Source: FEN-1073 sp963780865 | GTDB lineage: Bacteria; Chloroflexota; Anaerolineae; Anaerolineales; RBG-16-64-43 | Assembly (NCBI GenBank): GCA_963780865.1 | Contig: CAWADT010000006.1 | Location: 1 to 64,000, forward strand | Reading direction: 5' to 3' | Length of the DNA stretch: 64,000 nt | In this document: positions 29,417 through 38,489 of the stretch, piece by piece | Position numbering within the stretch: position 1 is the stretch's first letter | Layout: each line of letters starts with the position of its first letter | The notes under the pieces: model-generated | The model's input: the letters and a program-made list of their open reading frames with translations, nothing else | Told to the model about the DNA's origin: nothing | Databases searched by the model: none | Program-made: the position numbers and the translations under genes

Positions 29417-30247
29417 ATGGCCACAAAAATAATCTGGATGTACTGGCATCAAGGTTGGGAACAGGCGCCGGATTTGGTGAAGCAATGCGCCGAATCCTGG
29501 CGTTTGAAAAACCCCGACTTCGAGATTTATTTGCTGGATCGAAACTCGGTGACGGATTATGTTTCCTTGCCAAAGGAAATTACCTTTCGCCGCAGGAAAC
29601 TCACGATTTAAAAGAATTCCAACCTAATCCGATTGGCTTTGCTTTCCAAATATGGAGGGGTTTGGTCCGACGCTTCCGTTTTCTGCAACCGGTCCTTGGG
29701 CGGATGGCTTGGCGAATATTATGGCTCCCTTTTTTTTGCTTTTCGAAATCCCGGAAAGGATCGCCTTTTAGCGAATTGGTTTCTCGCGGCAGAATCGGAA
29801 AGCGTCATCCTGCAGCGGTTATATGCCCGGTATTCGAAATATTTTGCCGATAATTCTTTCTCGAACCAAGGCACGGCGTTGGGGAAAATGCTCGTTAACT
29901 ATTTCAACCGTCGATGGAACGCGGATTATCGAACCACGGGAAAATGGCTCTCCTGGTTTGCGCGAAAGATATTGCGCGTTTACCCGTATTTTATTTTTCA
30001 CTACACTTTTAATCAGCTTATTCTCACCGACCCGGAATGCGCGGCGCTTTGGAATAAGGCCAAACCGTTTCCGGCCGAACCATTGCTAAGAATAAAATAT
30101 CTCGATCCATCAGAGGATGGCTTGCTTCAGGCCAAACGCGAAATAGACTCTCGACTCGCACCTATGCACAAATTAAATTGGCGGATTGATAGTACAAGCA
30201 GCTTCTGGGCTACCGTGCTTCAATATTTACACGGGCAAACCGAATAA
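29417..30247 (+). pseudogene. Capsular-polysaccharide-type glycosyltransferase, interrupted by a stop
   Basis: Encodes a 276-codon copy of the intact glycosyltransferase at 31006. Codon 65 is TAA (29609-29611) where the paralogue has CAG; the frame continues open on both sides, so this is a nonsense change and not a frameshift. Otherwise the KIIWMYWHQGWEQAPDLVKQ start, the LLSKYGGVWSDASVF core and the C-terminus are preserved. A CAA-to-TAA transition would explain it. A single-base sequence error is not excluded. Confidence 0.75.
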
Positions 30248-30328
30248 GCAGTATGCCTCCCAACGCCTAGCCTTTTTAATCTCATCGTGGAAAAAAGAAT
30301 ATCGCCGGCAATGGAGGAGTCCCCCGGT

Positions 30329-30664
30329 TTATGCGTCCGCTAGAGTTCGGCTGCCTTCAGTAGAGGTGGAGGGGGAAATCGATATACAGAATTCCGGAAA
30401 TTGATAATCGCCGAGGTATCCGGTTTGCACATTCCACATGGCGTCCTCTGCGAGGCGCGTGTCCGATTCGGCGGGATAGCGGTGCGTGGAGAGATCGTCG
30501 GAGGGAATCATCGGCCGGGGGGCAAGCCCGAGTTTTTGCTAGAGGGTGTTAAAAACTTCGGCAAGATTTTCCTGCCGCCCGATAAAGAAAAAATCACCTT
30601 TCCGTAGGGATAAAAACTCTTCATTTTCAAACCAGTATTAGTATGAATCAAAAACGTGCTGGAT
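30329..30664 (-). pseudogene. C-terminal fragment of a sulfotransferase-like gene (duplicate)
   Basis: Minus-strand remnant matching the C-terminal part of the pseudogene at 31914-32671 (shared IQHV.DS, YWFENE, FFIGRQENL, KLGLA, PSDDLS.HR and DYQF.EFC). It has in-frame stops and no start. At its upstream end it is fused in frame to the M42 fragment, marking the junction of a tandem duplication. Confidence 0.7.
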
Positions 30665-30863
30665 GCCAGGCACGCCCACTGCCTTCACTACAGGGGCGCA
30701 GCCGCACACGGTGTTGGGATGTCCGCCCATCTTGAGCGCTTCCAGTTTCTGGATCATCAGCGCTAGCCCGACGCGGTCGTCGAATGACTTGCAAAGATAG
30801 GTTTTGCCGCTGGAGAGCGCCACGAGCCCCGCCTGCGGGACGACCGAATCGCCGTTCTCCATG
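30665..30863 (-). pseudogene. Internal fragment of an M42 aminopeptidase gene
   Basis: About 65 codons match residues around 150-215 of the intact M42 gene at 28095 (shared VPQAG, SGGKTYL/SSGKTYL, FDDRVG.ALMIQ and HPNTVCG). The N-terminal half and everything after VGV are missing. It is a by-product of the tandem duplication and cannot make a working enzyme: the metal-binding VMEEVG has become VVKAVG. Confidence 0.8.
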
Positions 30864-30886
30864 CCGGATAGATTTTTATCGTGGAT

Positions 30887-30916
30887 TTGTCGGGCTTTGA
30901 ATAGATTGGATATAAT
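30887..30916 (+). promoter_or_regulatory. Promoter of glycosyltransferase copy 2
   Basis: TTGTCG (30887-30892), an 18-base spacer and TATAAT (30911-30916), the counterpart of the promoter at 29298. Confidence 0.55.
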
Positions 30917-31005
30917 GGGCAGCAACGCGCTTGTTTATGTCATTGAAAAAATAGTGTGTCCGTTGGAATCGGGGAGGATATTCTGCCTTCGGCAATCAGG
31001 ATGAA

Positions 31006-31836
31006 ATGATTACAAAAAAAATCTGGCTTTACTGGCATCAGGGCTGGGAAAAAGCGCCGGATTTGGTGAAGCAATGCGCCGATTCCTGGCGTTTGAAAAA
31101 CCCCGATTACGAAATCCATTTGCTGGATCAAAATTCCGTGGCCGAATATATTTCCTTTCCAAAGGAAATTGATTTTCGGCGCAAGAAACTCACGGTTCAG
31201 AAGATTTCAAATTTAACCCGATTGGGCTTGCTTTCCAAATATGGTGGGGCGTGGGCCGACGCTTCCGTCTTCTGCAACCGGCCGTTAAGCGAATGGCTGG
31301 GGGAGTATTATGGCTCCCATTTTTTTGCTTTTCGAAACGCCGCGAAGGACCGGATATTATCCAATTGGTTCCTTGCGGCGGAATCGGATAGCGTCATCCT
31401 TCAGCGATTGTCGGAGAGGATGTTCAAGTATTTTTCGGAAAATTCCTTTTCGAACCAAGGCACAAATTTTGGGAAATTGCTACTAAAATACTTCAACCTT
31501 CGATGGAACAAGGATATCCAGAGCACACGAAACTGGCAATCCTGGTTCGCGCGCAAGATGTTGCGCGTTTACCCATATTATATTTTTCACTACATCTTTA
31601 ACGAGCTCATATTCACCGATTCGGAATGCGGCGCGCTTTGGAATCAAGCTAAGCCGTTTCCCGCCAGACATACGCTGAGATTAAAACGACCGGAGGAATC
31701 AGAGGAGGAGATTCTCCGCGCCAAACGCGAAATAGATTCCCGCCTCGCGCCCATGTATAAATTAAATTGGCGGATAGATACTACGAGCGCCTTCTGGACT
31801 ACCCTGCTCGAGTATTTGCGGGAACAACCGAAATAA
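31006..31836 (+). CDS. Capsular-polysaccharide-synthesis-type glycosyltransferase
   Basis: A 276-aa soluble protein of the Caps_synth (PF05704-like) group: KIWLYWHQGWEKAPDLVKQC at the N-terminus, then LDQNSV and the nucleotide-sugar region LLSKYGGAWADASVFC with a D-x-S in place of DxD. The central part is rich in Trp and aromatics. It probably adds a sugar to a surface polysaccharide; donor and acceptor are unknown. AGGATGAA lies directly before the ATG. It is the intact member of a duplicated pair and has its own promoter. Confidence 0.8.
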   Translation: MITKKIWLYWHQGWEKAPDLVKQCADSWRLKNPDYEIHLLDQNSVAEYISFPKEIDFRRKKLTVQKISNLTRLGLLSKYGGAWADASVFCNRPLSEWLGEYYGSHFFAFRNAAKDRILSNWFLAAESDSVILQRLSERMFKYFSENSFSNQGTNFGKLLLKYFNLRWNKDIQSTRNWQSWFARKMLRVYPYYIFHYIFNELIFTDSECGALWNQAKPFPARHTLRLKRPEESEEEILRAKREIDSRLAPMYKLNWRIDTTSAFWTTLLEYLREQPK

Positions 31837-31913
31837 GCCGTATCTCTACCGATGGCTTGAGGTTTTCGGCCCGAACAAAACGGGATTATTTTTCCGGGAA
31901 GTGACTTCTATCC

Positions 31914-32671
31914 CTACGTGTTCGCAGCAATCCGTTCGTCGGAAACCGACGGGAAGTCGAAAACCGATGAACAGAATTCCAGAAATTGATAATCCCTTCC
32001 ATACCATGCTTTCAAGTTGCGTACGGTTTCTTCCTCGAGGTGTTTGCCCAAATCGGCGGGATTGCGGTGCGCGGAGAGATCGTCGGAGGGTAGGGGCAAG
32101 CCGGCAGCAAGTCCGAGTTTTTTCTTCAAGATATCAAAATCGACACCTAGATTCTCCTGCCTCCCGATGAAGAAAATATCCCGTTTTCTTTAGGGCAGAG
32201 ACGCTTCGTTTTCAAACCAGTACCAGAAAGAATCGCGAACGTGTTGGATGCCGCGCATGGCTCGCTCCGCCACAGCTTTTTTCTACTGAGAGCCGGGCGA
32301 AAGCGCCAGGGCCAGTTCATTGGGCGAATGAAAAATACCAAACGCCTCCGCCGCGCTCTAGGGCGAGTAGATGCGCGGCCGGCTTTGGTGTTGGCGCGAG
32401 TAGAAACCGCTGTCGAAGCGGTTGAGAGGATCCCGGAGGAGAAAGAAAACCTGCTCGCCTTCGGGAACGTCGCGCAGCCGATCCGGTGTGGATGCAGAAA
32501 AATGGCGTAGCGCTGCGTGACCGGCTGATTTTGCAGCGCGAACTTCATCGCTGTGCCGCCCGTCTCTCCGACGTGGAGCGTGTGGACGAATTGCTTTCCT
32601 TGCAAACGGTTAATCCTCAGGCGCAGAACGGCTTGCTGTGACGGAGAACCTTCACGCGGCATGCATACCAT
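31914..32671 (-). pseudogene. Decayed sulfotransferase-like gene
   Basis: The N-terminal part KQFVHTLHVGETGGTAMKF is a degraded version of the PAPS-binding H-PKTGGTS motif. After one frameshift near 32480 the second half reads VPEGEQVFFLLRDPLNRFDSGF (the PAPS 3'-phosphate region) and continues to the end, interrupted by three in-frame stops (TAG, TAG, TAA). The mixture of frameshift and three nonsense codons indicates real loss of function. Family: Sulfotransfer_2-like, by motif only. Confidence 0.72.
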
Positions 32672-32729
32672 CCTAATCGCGAACGTTCGGACCGACAGCG
32701 GCCGTGATGGTTAATGAAGTGGAAGAAGG

Positions 32730-35647
32730 CTATGCTTCCGCGGATGGCCGGTGCAAGTGGGAATCGATGTTCTGCACATGGATCGATTTGGGGGCCGCCT
32801 GCCAGGACCTTTCCACGAAGGCGCCGTATTGGTTGAGCAGGTGCTCGATTTTGGCCGGAAAATCCGGTTTGTCCTCTCCGTTGTCGAAGGGCGGATCGAA
32901 ATGGGTCAGGAGACAGCCGTCGATCCGGCGGGTGGTATAAAGCGGCACCACGACGGCATCGGACAGCAGGGCCAACTGCGCAAAGCCCGGTTTGATCAGG
33001 TATCGGTGCGCCGCGATATTCACCGGGAGGCCGTCGGCGGCGTCGTATCCGAAATCGGGAATGATCTGGATTATTCCACCGCGCTGAAGCTCGCGCTGAG
33101 CTTCCACCGTGGCGTTGGCGATCAGCGCGGCCTGACTTTTTCTTCGTTCCGGGGCGGACCGTTCCTTTTGATCCATTTTCCAGGCATAACCCGCGCTGAG
33201 CGTTGGGAAAGGCGCAACATGCATGTAGTGAGACAACGCAGGAGTGGAGAAACGGTGAGACATGCCGTGATACGTAACCAGGATTAGCCCCTTCCCCTGG
33301 CGAAGCGGCGGAGTGACGTTTTCGAGTCCCTCGACGGTGAAAAAATGCTTGAATACATCCGATGTGCCCGACGCGATAATTCGGCCTGCGTCGCGGAAAA
33401 ACGGGGAGGAAGACCGCTGCAGCGCCTTTTCGAAATTTTCTTCGGACCGAAACGGAATGCGCGCCTGAAATTTGCGCGACCAAAGAATGCTGCTCAGTAG
33501 GTTGATATTCAGCGCCTCGGCCGGGGCGGCGGGGCAACCGCCAAGGCTGTCTACCCAATGACGGAAAAGTTTTGCTTCGGCCGGATAAAAATGATCAACC
33601 ACCCATGGCCGCCGGCACCAAGCCGAGAGCCAGCGCAAGCCTTGAGGGTAGTTGAAAAACAGGGTCAGGTATTCTGCGGCGAAGCGCAGGAAATAAATTG
33701 GCAAGGTGATCGAGCCGAATCCGAACTGCGCGGGGCGATACAGGTATTGCTTCTTATAATCCGTCGTTTTCTTCCAGCGGCGGGGTTTCCCGGGATTGAC
33801 CGCCGAGGGCGGGATTACCGTGATCGGGGATTCTCCGGATGCTGCCTCCCGCCGATCTCCTGTCCGTTCCTCGCTTTCCCAAAGTTCGCCGAGCCGGGCG
33901 ATCGTCGGGTCATTATAGAATGCGAACGGGACGATCCGGTGGAAGGATTCCTCGACCTGCATCACCATGGTCATGGCCAGGAGCGAATCCCCCCCCAAGA
34001 GGAAAAAGTCGTCGTTCACCCCGACCCGATCCACCCCGAGGATCTCGGCCCATAGGGAACACAGCCGGCGCTGGGCGTCGTTGCGGGGTGCTTCCAGTGG
34101 CGTGCCGATATCGGGGCGGCCCATGCCCGGTTGAGGCAGCGCCGAACGGGACACCCGGTTGTTCGACGTCCGCGGAATCGCGTCGAGGAATACATACGTC
34201 GTCGGAATCATATGCGGGGGCAGGAGGGCGATCAGTTCCTTGCGCAGCTTGCGCACGGAAAGCTCCCCGCCGCCGACGCGGACGACGTAGGCCACCAGAC
34301 GCTGATTTCCCGCCGGGGAAGAGCATTGGCGCGGTGGCGGCATCCGCAACGCCGGGTATTTTCAGCAGGGCTGCCTCCACCGCTTCCAGTTGGATGCTGA
34401 AGCCCCGCACTTTGACGAGGTTGTCTTTCCGCCCGATATGTTCCAGCAGTCCGCCCGGCAACAACCGCCCCAAATCGCCGGTCAGGTAGATCCGACGGTC
34501 TCCCCCATCCGGGTCCGGAAGGAATTTGGCTTTGGTCAACTCGGGTTTCTGCCAATACCCGCCCGCCAGATAGCGGCTGCGGACGGCGATCTGGCCCGGC
34601 TGATCGGGCGCGGCCGGTCGGCCATTCTCGTCCAGCAGGAGCAATTCCTTGTCCGGGACCATTCGGCCGACGGGAATTTTCTCCCAAGGGATCGGGCCAT
34701 CGAGGGGAATGCGCATTTCGCTCACCATCTGAGCTTCGGTGGAGGCGTAGCGTTGGGAAAATTGGGTGCTTTTCGGAAAGAGTTTCCGGAACTGTTCCAC
34801 GTCCTCGCGCCTCAGTTCCTCGCCGCCGACCAACACCTGACGCAGGCGGGGCAGGGAGAACCTGGTGGTTACGGATTGATGCCGTAAAAACGCGCAGGAG
34901 GGCATGGAGAGAATCGTTATTTCTTCCTCGCGCAGCAATCCCATCAGCGAAGGTAATGGGTAGGTTTGGTCCGTGATCGGATAAAGCATTACGCCGCTGA
35001 GGATAGCAGCCAATGCCATGGCCAAGCCCACGCCGCTGACGGGGGAAAGCAGGACGAACTTGTCATTTTCCGTGAGCCGGTATCGGTCGTGGTTATACCA
35101 AGAGGTATGCAAAATCAATTCGTTGGAAATAATTACCCCTTTGGGTTCGCCGGTCGAGCCGGAAGTGTAAATGAGGGAAGCCGTCGAATCCGGCCGGATG
35201 CGAACGGATTCCAAGCCGGCGGTTCGAACTCTTAGGTTCGGATAGATCCATCCAGTCACCGGTGGTGCGGGTGAGCTCATCCGCCAGCGGACCGAACGAC
35301 GGATTCGTGATCACCAAAGGTTTTCGAGCGTCCTCCCAAACGGCGGCCAGTCCATTCAGCGGAAAACCCGGATTGAATACGACGGTGCTCTTCCCAGCCT
35401 TGAGGATTCCCAATGACGCCGTGAGGAGCTCTGTCCCTTCTTCGAGCAGCAGTCCGACCGGTTCCTCGACCGGCCCGCGTTTGGCGAGGATCGAGCGCGC
35501 CAAATCATCCGAAGCCCGGTTCAATTCGGCATAGGTCAGCGAGGAATGCGGGGTTTTCACCGCGATCCGGTTGGGAACGGCTGCGGCCACCCGCCGGAAG
35601 CGCTGGGCGAGGTTCCCGCGTAGCTCTTCTCGGGGAAAGGGGATCAT
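32730..35647 (-). CDS. Tri-domain adenylation / carrier protein / LPLAT fusion (AlmEFG-like), with two frameshifts
   Basis: About 970 residues. Residues 1-500 are an NRPS-like adenylation domain: LIYTSGSTGEPKG (A3), QRYASTEAQ (A5), YLTGDLGRL (A7) and GRKDNLVKVRGF (A8). A phosphopantetheine carrier domain follows (FFLLGGDSLLAM, Ser arm). The last 400 residues resemble lipid A late acyltransferases (LpxL/HtrB, AlmG): QGKGLILVTYHG and later IIQIIPDFG. Vibrio AlmE, AlmF and AlmG carry these functions separately and add glycine to lipid A. Two +1 shifts, in 35215-35265 and at 34309 (extra G in a GGG run), break the frame; removing them gives one continuous protein. Its ATG overlaps the stop of the ABC binding-protein gene, so it is co-translated with an importer. 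The A10 lysine is Arg (NNRVSR). Confidence 0.82.
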
Positions 35648-36675
35648 GGCGCGGCGGTGCCCAATTTTTTATTTGCGGCATCCACAAACCGCGGGTCCCA
35701 GAGGGCGTCCAAGCCGGCGACCTTGTCCAATTTGCCCTTGCCCACCGCCCACTGCTGAAAATCGATGAGCCCCGACAGGTCGGTGCTCCCATCGTTGTGA
35801 ATGGCGGGCCAGCAGATTTGTTTGAGGAGATCCGACGGGAGTTTGGTGTACTTTGCAAGGATTTCAAGGTTGCGGTCGGTTTTTCCCTGATTATATTGGT
35901 GGATGGCCTGCAGATAGGCAATGAGGAAGCGGTCACCGATTTCCGGATGGTCTTTGGTGAAGAGTTTGCCGAAGTCGAGGAAGCCGACGGGCATATTCGG
36001 GACAATTTCCTGGTATCCCTTCCAGACCACCATCTTGTTCGTAGCGACCAGGCGGGTGATCCATGGTTCGGCCGTATTGATGAAATCCACCGAACCATTT
36101 TGGGCCGCCGCGATCAAAGCGGTCGGCGGAAGATATTGGGTCTTGACGTCGTTTAAGGTGAGGCCGACCGTCCCCAGGAGCTTTTCGACGACAAATGCGC
36201 TGAAGCTGTTGGGTTCGACGGCGACGCGCATTCCCCGAATTCCGTCCGCCGAAAGCGTGGGATTCTTGGCCACCCATTCCGGAGTGGCGAGGATTGCCGA
36301 GTACGTGCAGCCGGTGGGCTCCAGATACCCTTTGTCGGCGACGATTTTAATGTTCCCCGTGGTATTGATGGCGTTGAACAATCCAATCGTCGGAGAGTCG
36401 CCTGCCGCGTCCAGGGTTCCCGCCTCCAGAACAGGCGTCATCAGGGTGGCGGAGTCGAAGGTCTGAAATTCCACATCCAGGTTTTGTGCGGTGAAGTACC
36501 CTTCATCCTGGGCGATGAATAAAGGCGCGGTGGAAAGAAATGAAGTGGTGCCTACTTCCACCTTTTGCGGCGCTGCATGTGTGGCGGGTTTGCAGGACGA
36601 AAACAGCAAACCAGCGGTTGCGAGTACAAGGAAAGAGGAAAAATGCAATTGATGCGTGCTTCGGAGGGATGGCAT
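35644..36675 (-). CDS. ABC-importer substrate-binding lipoprotein (nitrate/sulfonate/taurine type)
   Basis: A 343-aa periplasmic-type binding protein. The signal ends in LLFSSC (about residue 28, lipobox-like), then KVEVGTTSFLSTAPLFIAQDEGYF, the typical start of the NMT1/SsuA-type fold, and two alpha/beta lobes. It feeds the permease and ATPase encoded just upstream. The family imports nitrate, alkanesulfonates, taurine or pyrimidine precursors; the ligand is not resolved here. Its stop overlaps the next start by ATGA. Confidence 0.88.
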   Translation of the reverse strand: MPSLRSTHQLHFSSFLVLATAGLLFSSCKPATHAAPQKVEVGTTSFLSTAPLFIAQDEGYFTAQNLDVEFQTFDSATLMTPVLEAGTLDAAGDSPTIGLFNAINTTGNIKIVADKGYLEPTGCTYSAILATPEWVAKNPTLSADGIRGMRVAVEPNSFSAFVVEKLLGTVGLTLNDVKTQYLPPTALIAAAQNGSVDFINTAEPWITRLVATNKMVVWKGYQEIVPNMPVGFLDFGKLFTKDHPEIGDRFLIAYLQAIHQYNQGKTDRNLEILAKYTKLPSDLLKQICWPAIHNDGSTDLSGLIDFQQWAVGKGKLDKVAGLDALWDPRFVDAANKKLGTAAP

Positions 36676-36721
36676 GGGCTATCTCCTTCTCATAAAAAAT
36701 AGGGTGGATTCTTCCTGTGCT

Positions 36722-37591
36722 CTAAATCTCGGGAATGGCTTTTCCCGGCAGTTCATAATCTTGATCGATTTGCCAGGGGATCAGACGGCGGGAAAGGAAT
36801 TCCAGCAAAACATGGCTTCCGATCCCGAGCAGAGCCGCCGTCAGCAACGCGACGTAAAGGATCTCGGTCTGCAGGGTCTGCCACGACGTCCAAATCAGCG
36901 CTCCCAATCCAATCTTGGCGTTGATCAGCTCAACGGCGATGGTGAGCATCAGGGATGATCCCACGGCCAGCCGCACTCCGGAGAGCACCGATGGCAGGCT
37001 GCCCGGAAAGACCACGCGCCGCAGGAGCAGAAACGGCGAAGTTCCGTAGGATCTGGCGATCTCGATGTAATCCGGGTTGATCTGGCGTACGCCGGCCATC
37101 GAGTTGATCAGCAGCGGAAAGAATGCCGCCAGCGCAACGAGCACGATCCGCGAAGATTCGCCCAGACCGAAGAGGATCAGGAACAGCGGGAAGAGCGCCA
37201 GTTTGGGCAGCGCATAGAGGCCGCTAACCAACGGATCGAGGATCCGCCTGAGGCGGGGGGATAAACCCAGCGCAATTCCCAGCAGGAGCCCCGCCGCACC
37301 CCCCGCCACCAGCCCGAATCCGAACCGGTAAAGGGTTGCCGCCAGATTCACCGCCAATTCTCCGTTCCTGATCATCCTCACCAGGGTGACGGCAATCGAC
37401 GAGGGGGCGGGGAAAAACAGAGTGCTGATCCAACCGGCGCGCGCGGCCAGCTCCCAGACCGCGAGCCCCGCCAGCACCAGCAGCAGCGAGGCCCAACGCT
37501 CCAGTGCGCCGGGCCGCCAGCCGCGGGCCGCAGCGGTTACCGCCGGTGTTAACCCGCGTTCGGTTGAACTTCGGCTTCGATCGTCTGCCAT
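36722..37591 (-). CDS. ABC-importer permease (SsuC/TauC type)
   Basis: About 289 residues with six predicted membrane helices and the EAA loop (EIARSYGTSPFLLLRRVVFPGSLPSV) that docks the ATPase. The ATG at 37591 is chosen; a GTG 9 bases earlier is possible. Its 5' end overlaps the ATPase gene by about 40 bases, so translation is coupled. It works with the binding protein at 35644. Confidence 0.9.
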   Translation of the reverse strand: MADDRSRSSTERGLTPAVTAAARGWRPGALERWASLLLVLAGLAVWELAARAGWISTLFFPAPSSIAVTLVRMIRNGELAVNLAATLYRFGFGLVAGGAAGLLLGIALGLSPRLRRILDPLVSGLYALPKLALFPLFLILFGLGESSRIVLVALAAFFPLLINSMAGVRQINPDYIEIARSYGTSPFLLLRRVVFPGSLPSVLSGVRLAVGSSLMLTIAVELINAKIGLGALIWTSWQTLQTEILYVALLTAALLGIGSHVLLEFLSRRLIPWQIDQDYELPGKAIPEI

Positions 37592-38316
37592 ATCTTCCAC
37601 TTAAGTGCCGTCGCTTCCGGTTGAGTGGCTGCACGCAGCGTGCGCGGTCGGGGGAGCGGCACGCGGTACTCCTCCAGAATCCTCCCCGGACGACGGCTCA
37701 TCACCAGCACTCGGTCGCCCAGAATGATCGCTTCATCGATGTCGTGGGTGACATACACCACGGTTTGTTTTTTCGCCGCCCAGGCTTGCAACAGCTCGGC
37801 TTGCAGGAGAAGCCGCATTTGCGCGTCCAATGCGCTGAACGGCTCGTCCATCAGCAGCACCGAGGCATCGGTGAGGAACGCTCGCCCCAGCGCGGCCCGC
37901 TGCCGCATCCCCCCCGAGAGCTCGTGCGGATAGTTTGGGGAAAAAGATTCCAACCCCATGGTTTTCAGCCATCGCTCGGCTTCCCGGCGGCGATCGGCAA
38001 GGGGAACCCCCTGGGCTTCCAAACCGAAGGCCACGTTGTCGAGGATGGTCATCCAGGGGAACAAGCCGTGATCCTGAAACACCATCGCGCAGCGCGGAGT
38101 GTGCTTCGGCAATGGCCGCTCGAAGTGGATGCTTCCCGAGTTGGGCGATTGGATCCCGGCGATGAGTTTGAGCAGGGTGGTCTTCCCGCAGCCGCTCGGT
38201 CCCACCACGCACAGGAACTCATGGGGCTCAACCCGCAACTCCAGATGGTCCAACGCGGTCACTCGGCCATTGCTTGAAAAATACGCCTTGGATATATTGG
38301 AGCAGGAGAATTCCAT
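37549..38316 (-). CDS. ABC-importer ATPase (SsuB/TauB type)
   Basis: A 255-aa ATPase with Walker A GPSGCGKTT, Q-loop VFQDHGLFPW, signature LSGGMRQRAALGRA, Walker B VLLMDEPFSALD and switch His VTHDIDEA. It energises import by the neighbouring permease. It is the first gene of a four-gene unit (ATPase, permease, binding protein, tri-domain enzyme), which has its own -10-like sequence upstream. Confidence 0.94.
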   Translation of the reverse strand: MEFSCSNISKAYFSSNGRVTALDHLELRVEPHEFLCVVGPSGCGKTTLLKLIAGIQSPNSGSIHFERPLPKHTPRCAMVFQDHGLFPWMTILDNVAFGLEAQGVPLADRRREAERWLKTMGLESFSPNYPHELSGGMRQRAALGRAFLTDASVLLMDEPFSALDAQMRLLLQAELLQAWAAKKQTVVYVTHDIDEAIILGDRVLVMSRRPGRILEEYRVPLPRPRTLRAATQPEATALKWKIWQTIEAEVQPNAG

Positions 38317-38358
38317 CGCCGACGGGTCCCGGGGATCTCTATTTTCAGCAAGGGGATA

Positions 38359-38364
38359 ATTATA
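38359..38364 (-). promoter_or_regulatory. Candidate -10 of the importer / tri-domain operon
   Basis: A perfect TATAAT on the minus strand about 40 bases upstream of the ATPase start. No good -35 is seen at 16-18 bases, so an activator or an alternative sigma factor would be needed if it is used. Confidence 0.4.
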
Positions 38365-38489
38365 GCGCAGGAATCCCGGGTTTAGGTCCGAGATCGCAGT
38401 CGTTGTTCAGGCGACTGTCCCATTTTCGCGATTTTCCGTGGGACGAAAATCGGCTCCGAATGGCGCCCGATTCGAACCGCATGGCCCGT

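Noticed and set aside
32730..38316. Taurine as the substrate activated by the adenylation domain
   Set aside because: The importer type would allow it, but adenylation needs a carboxylate and taurine has a sulfonate, so the idea is not supported.
38317..38489. Possible TPP or other riboswitch upstream of the ABC importer
   Set aside because: No conserved riboswitch core words were found; only a -10-like sequence and a weak hairpin.
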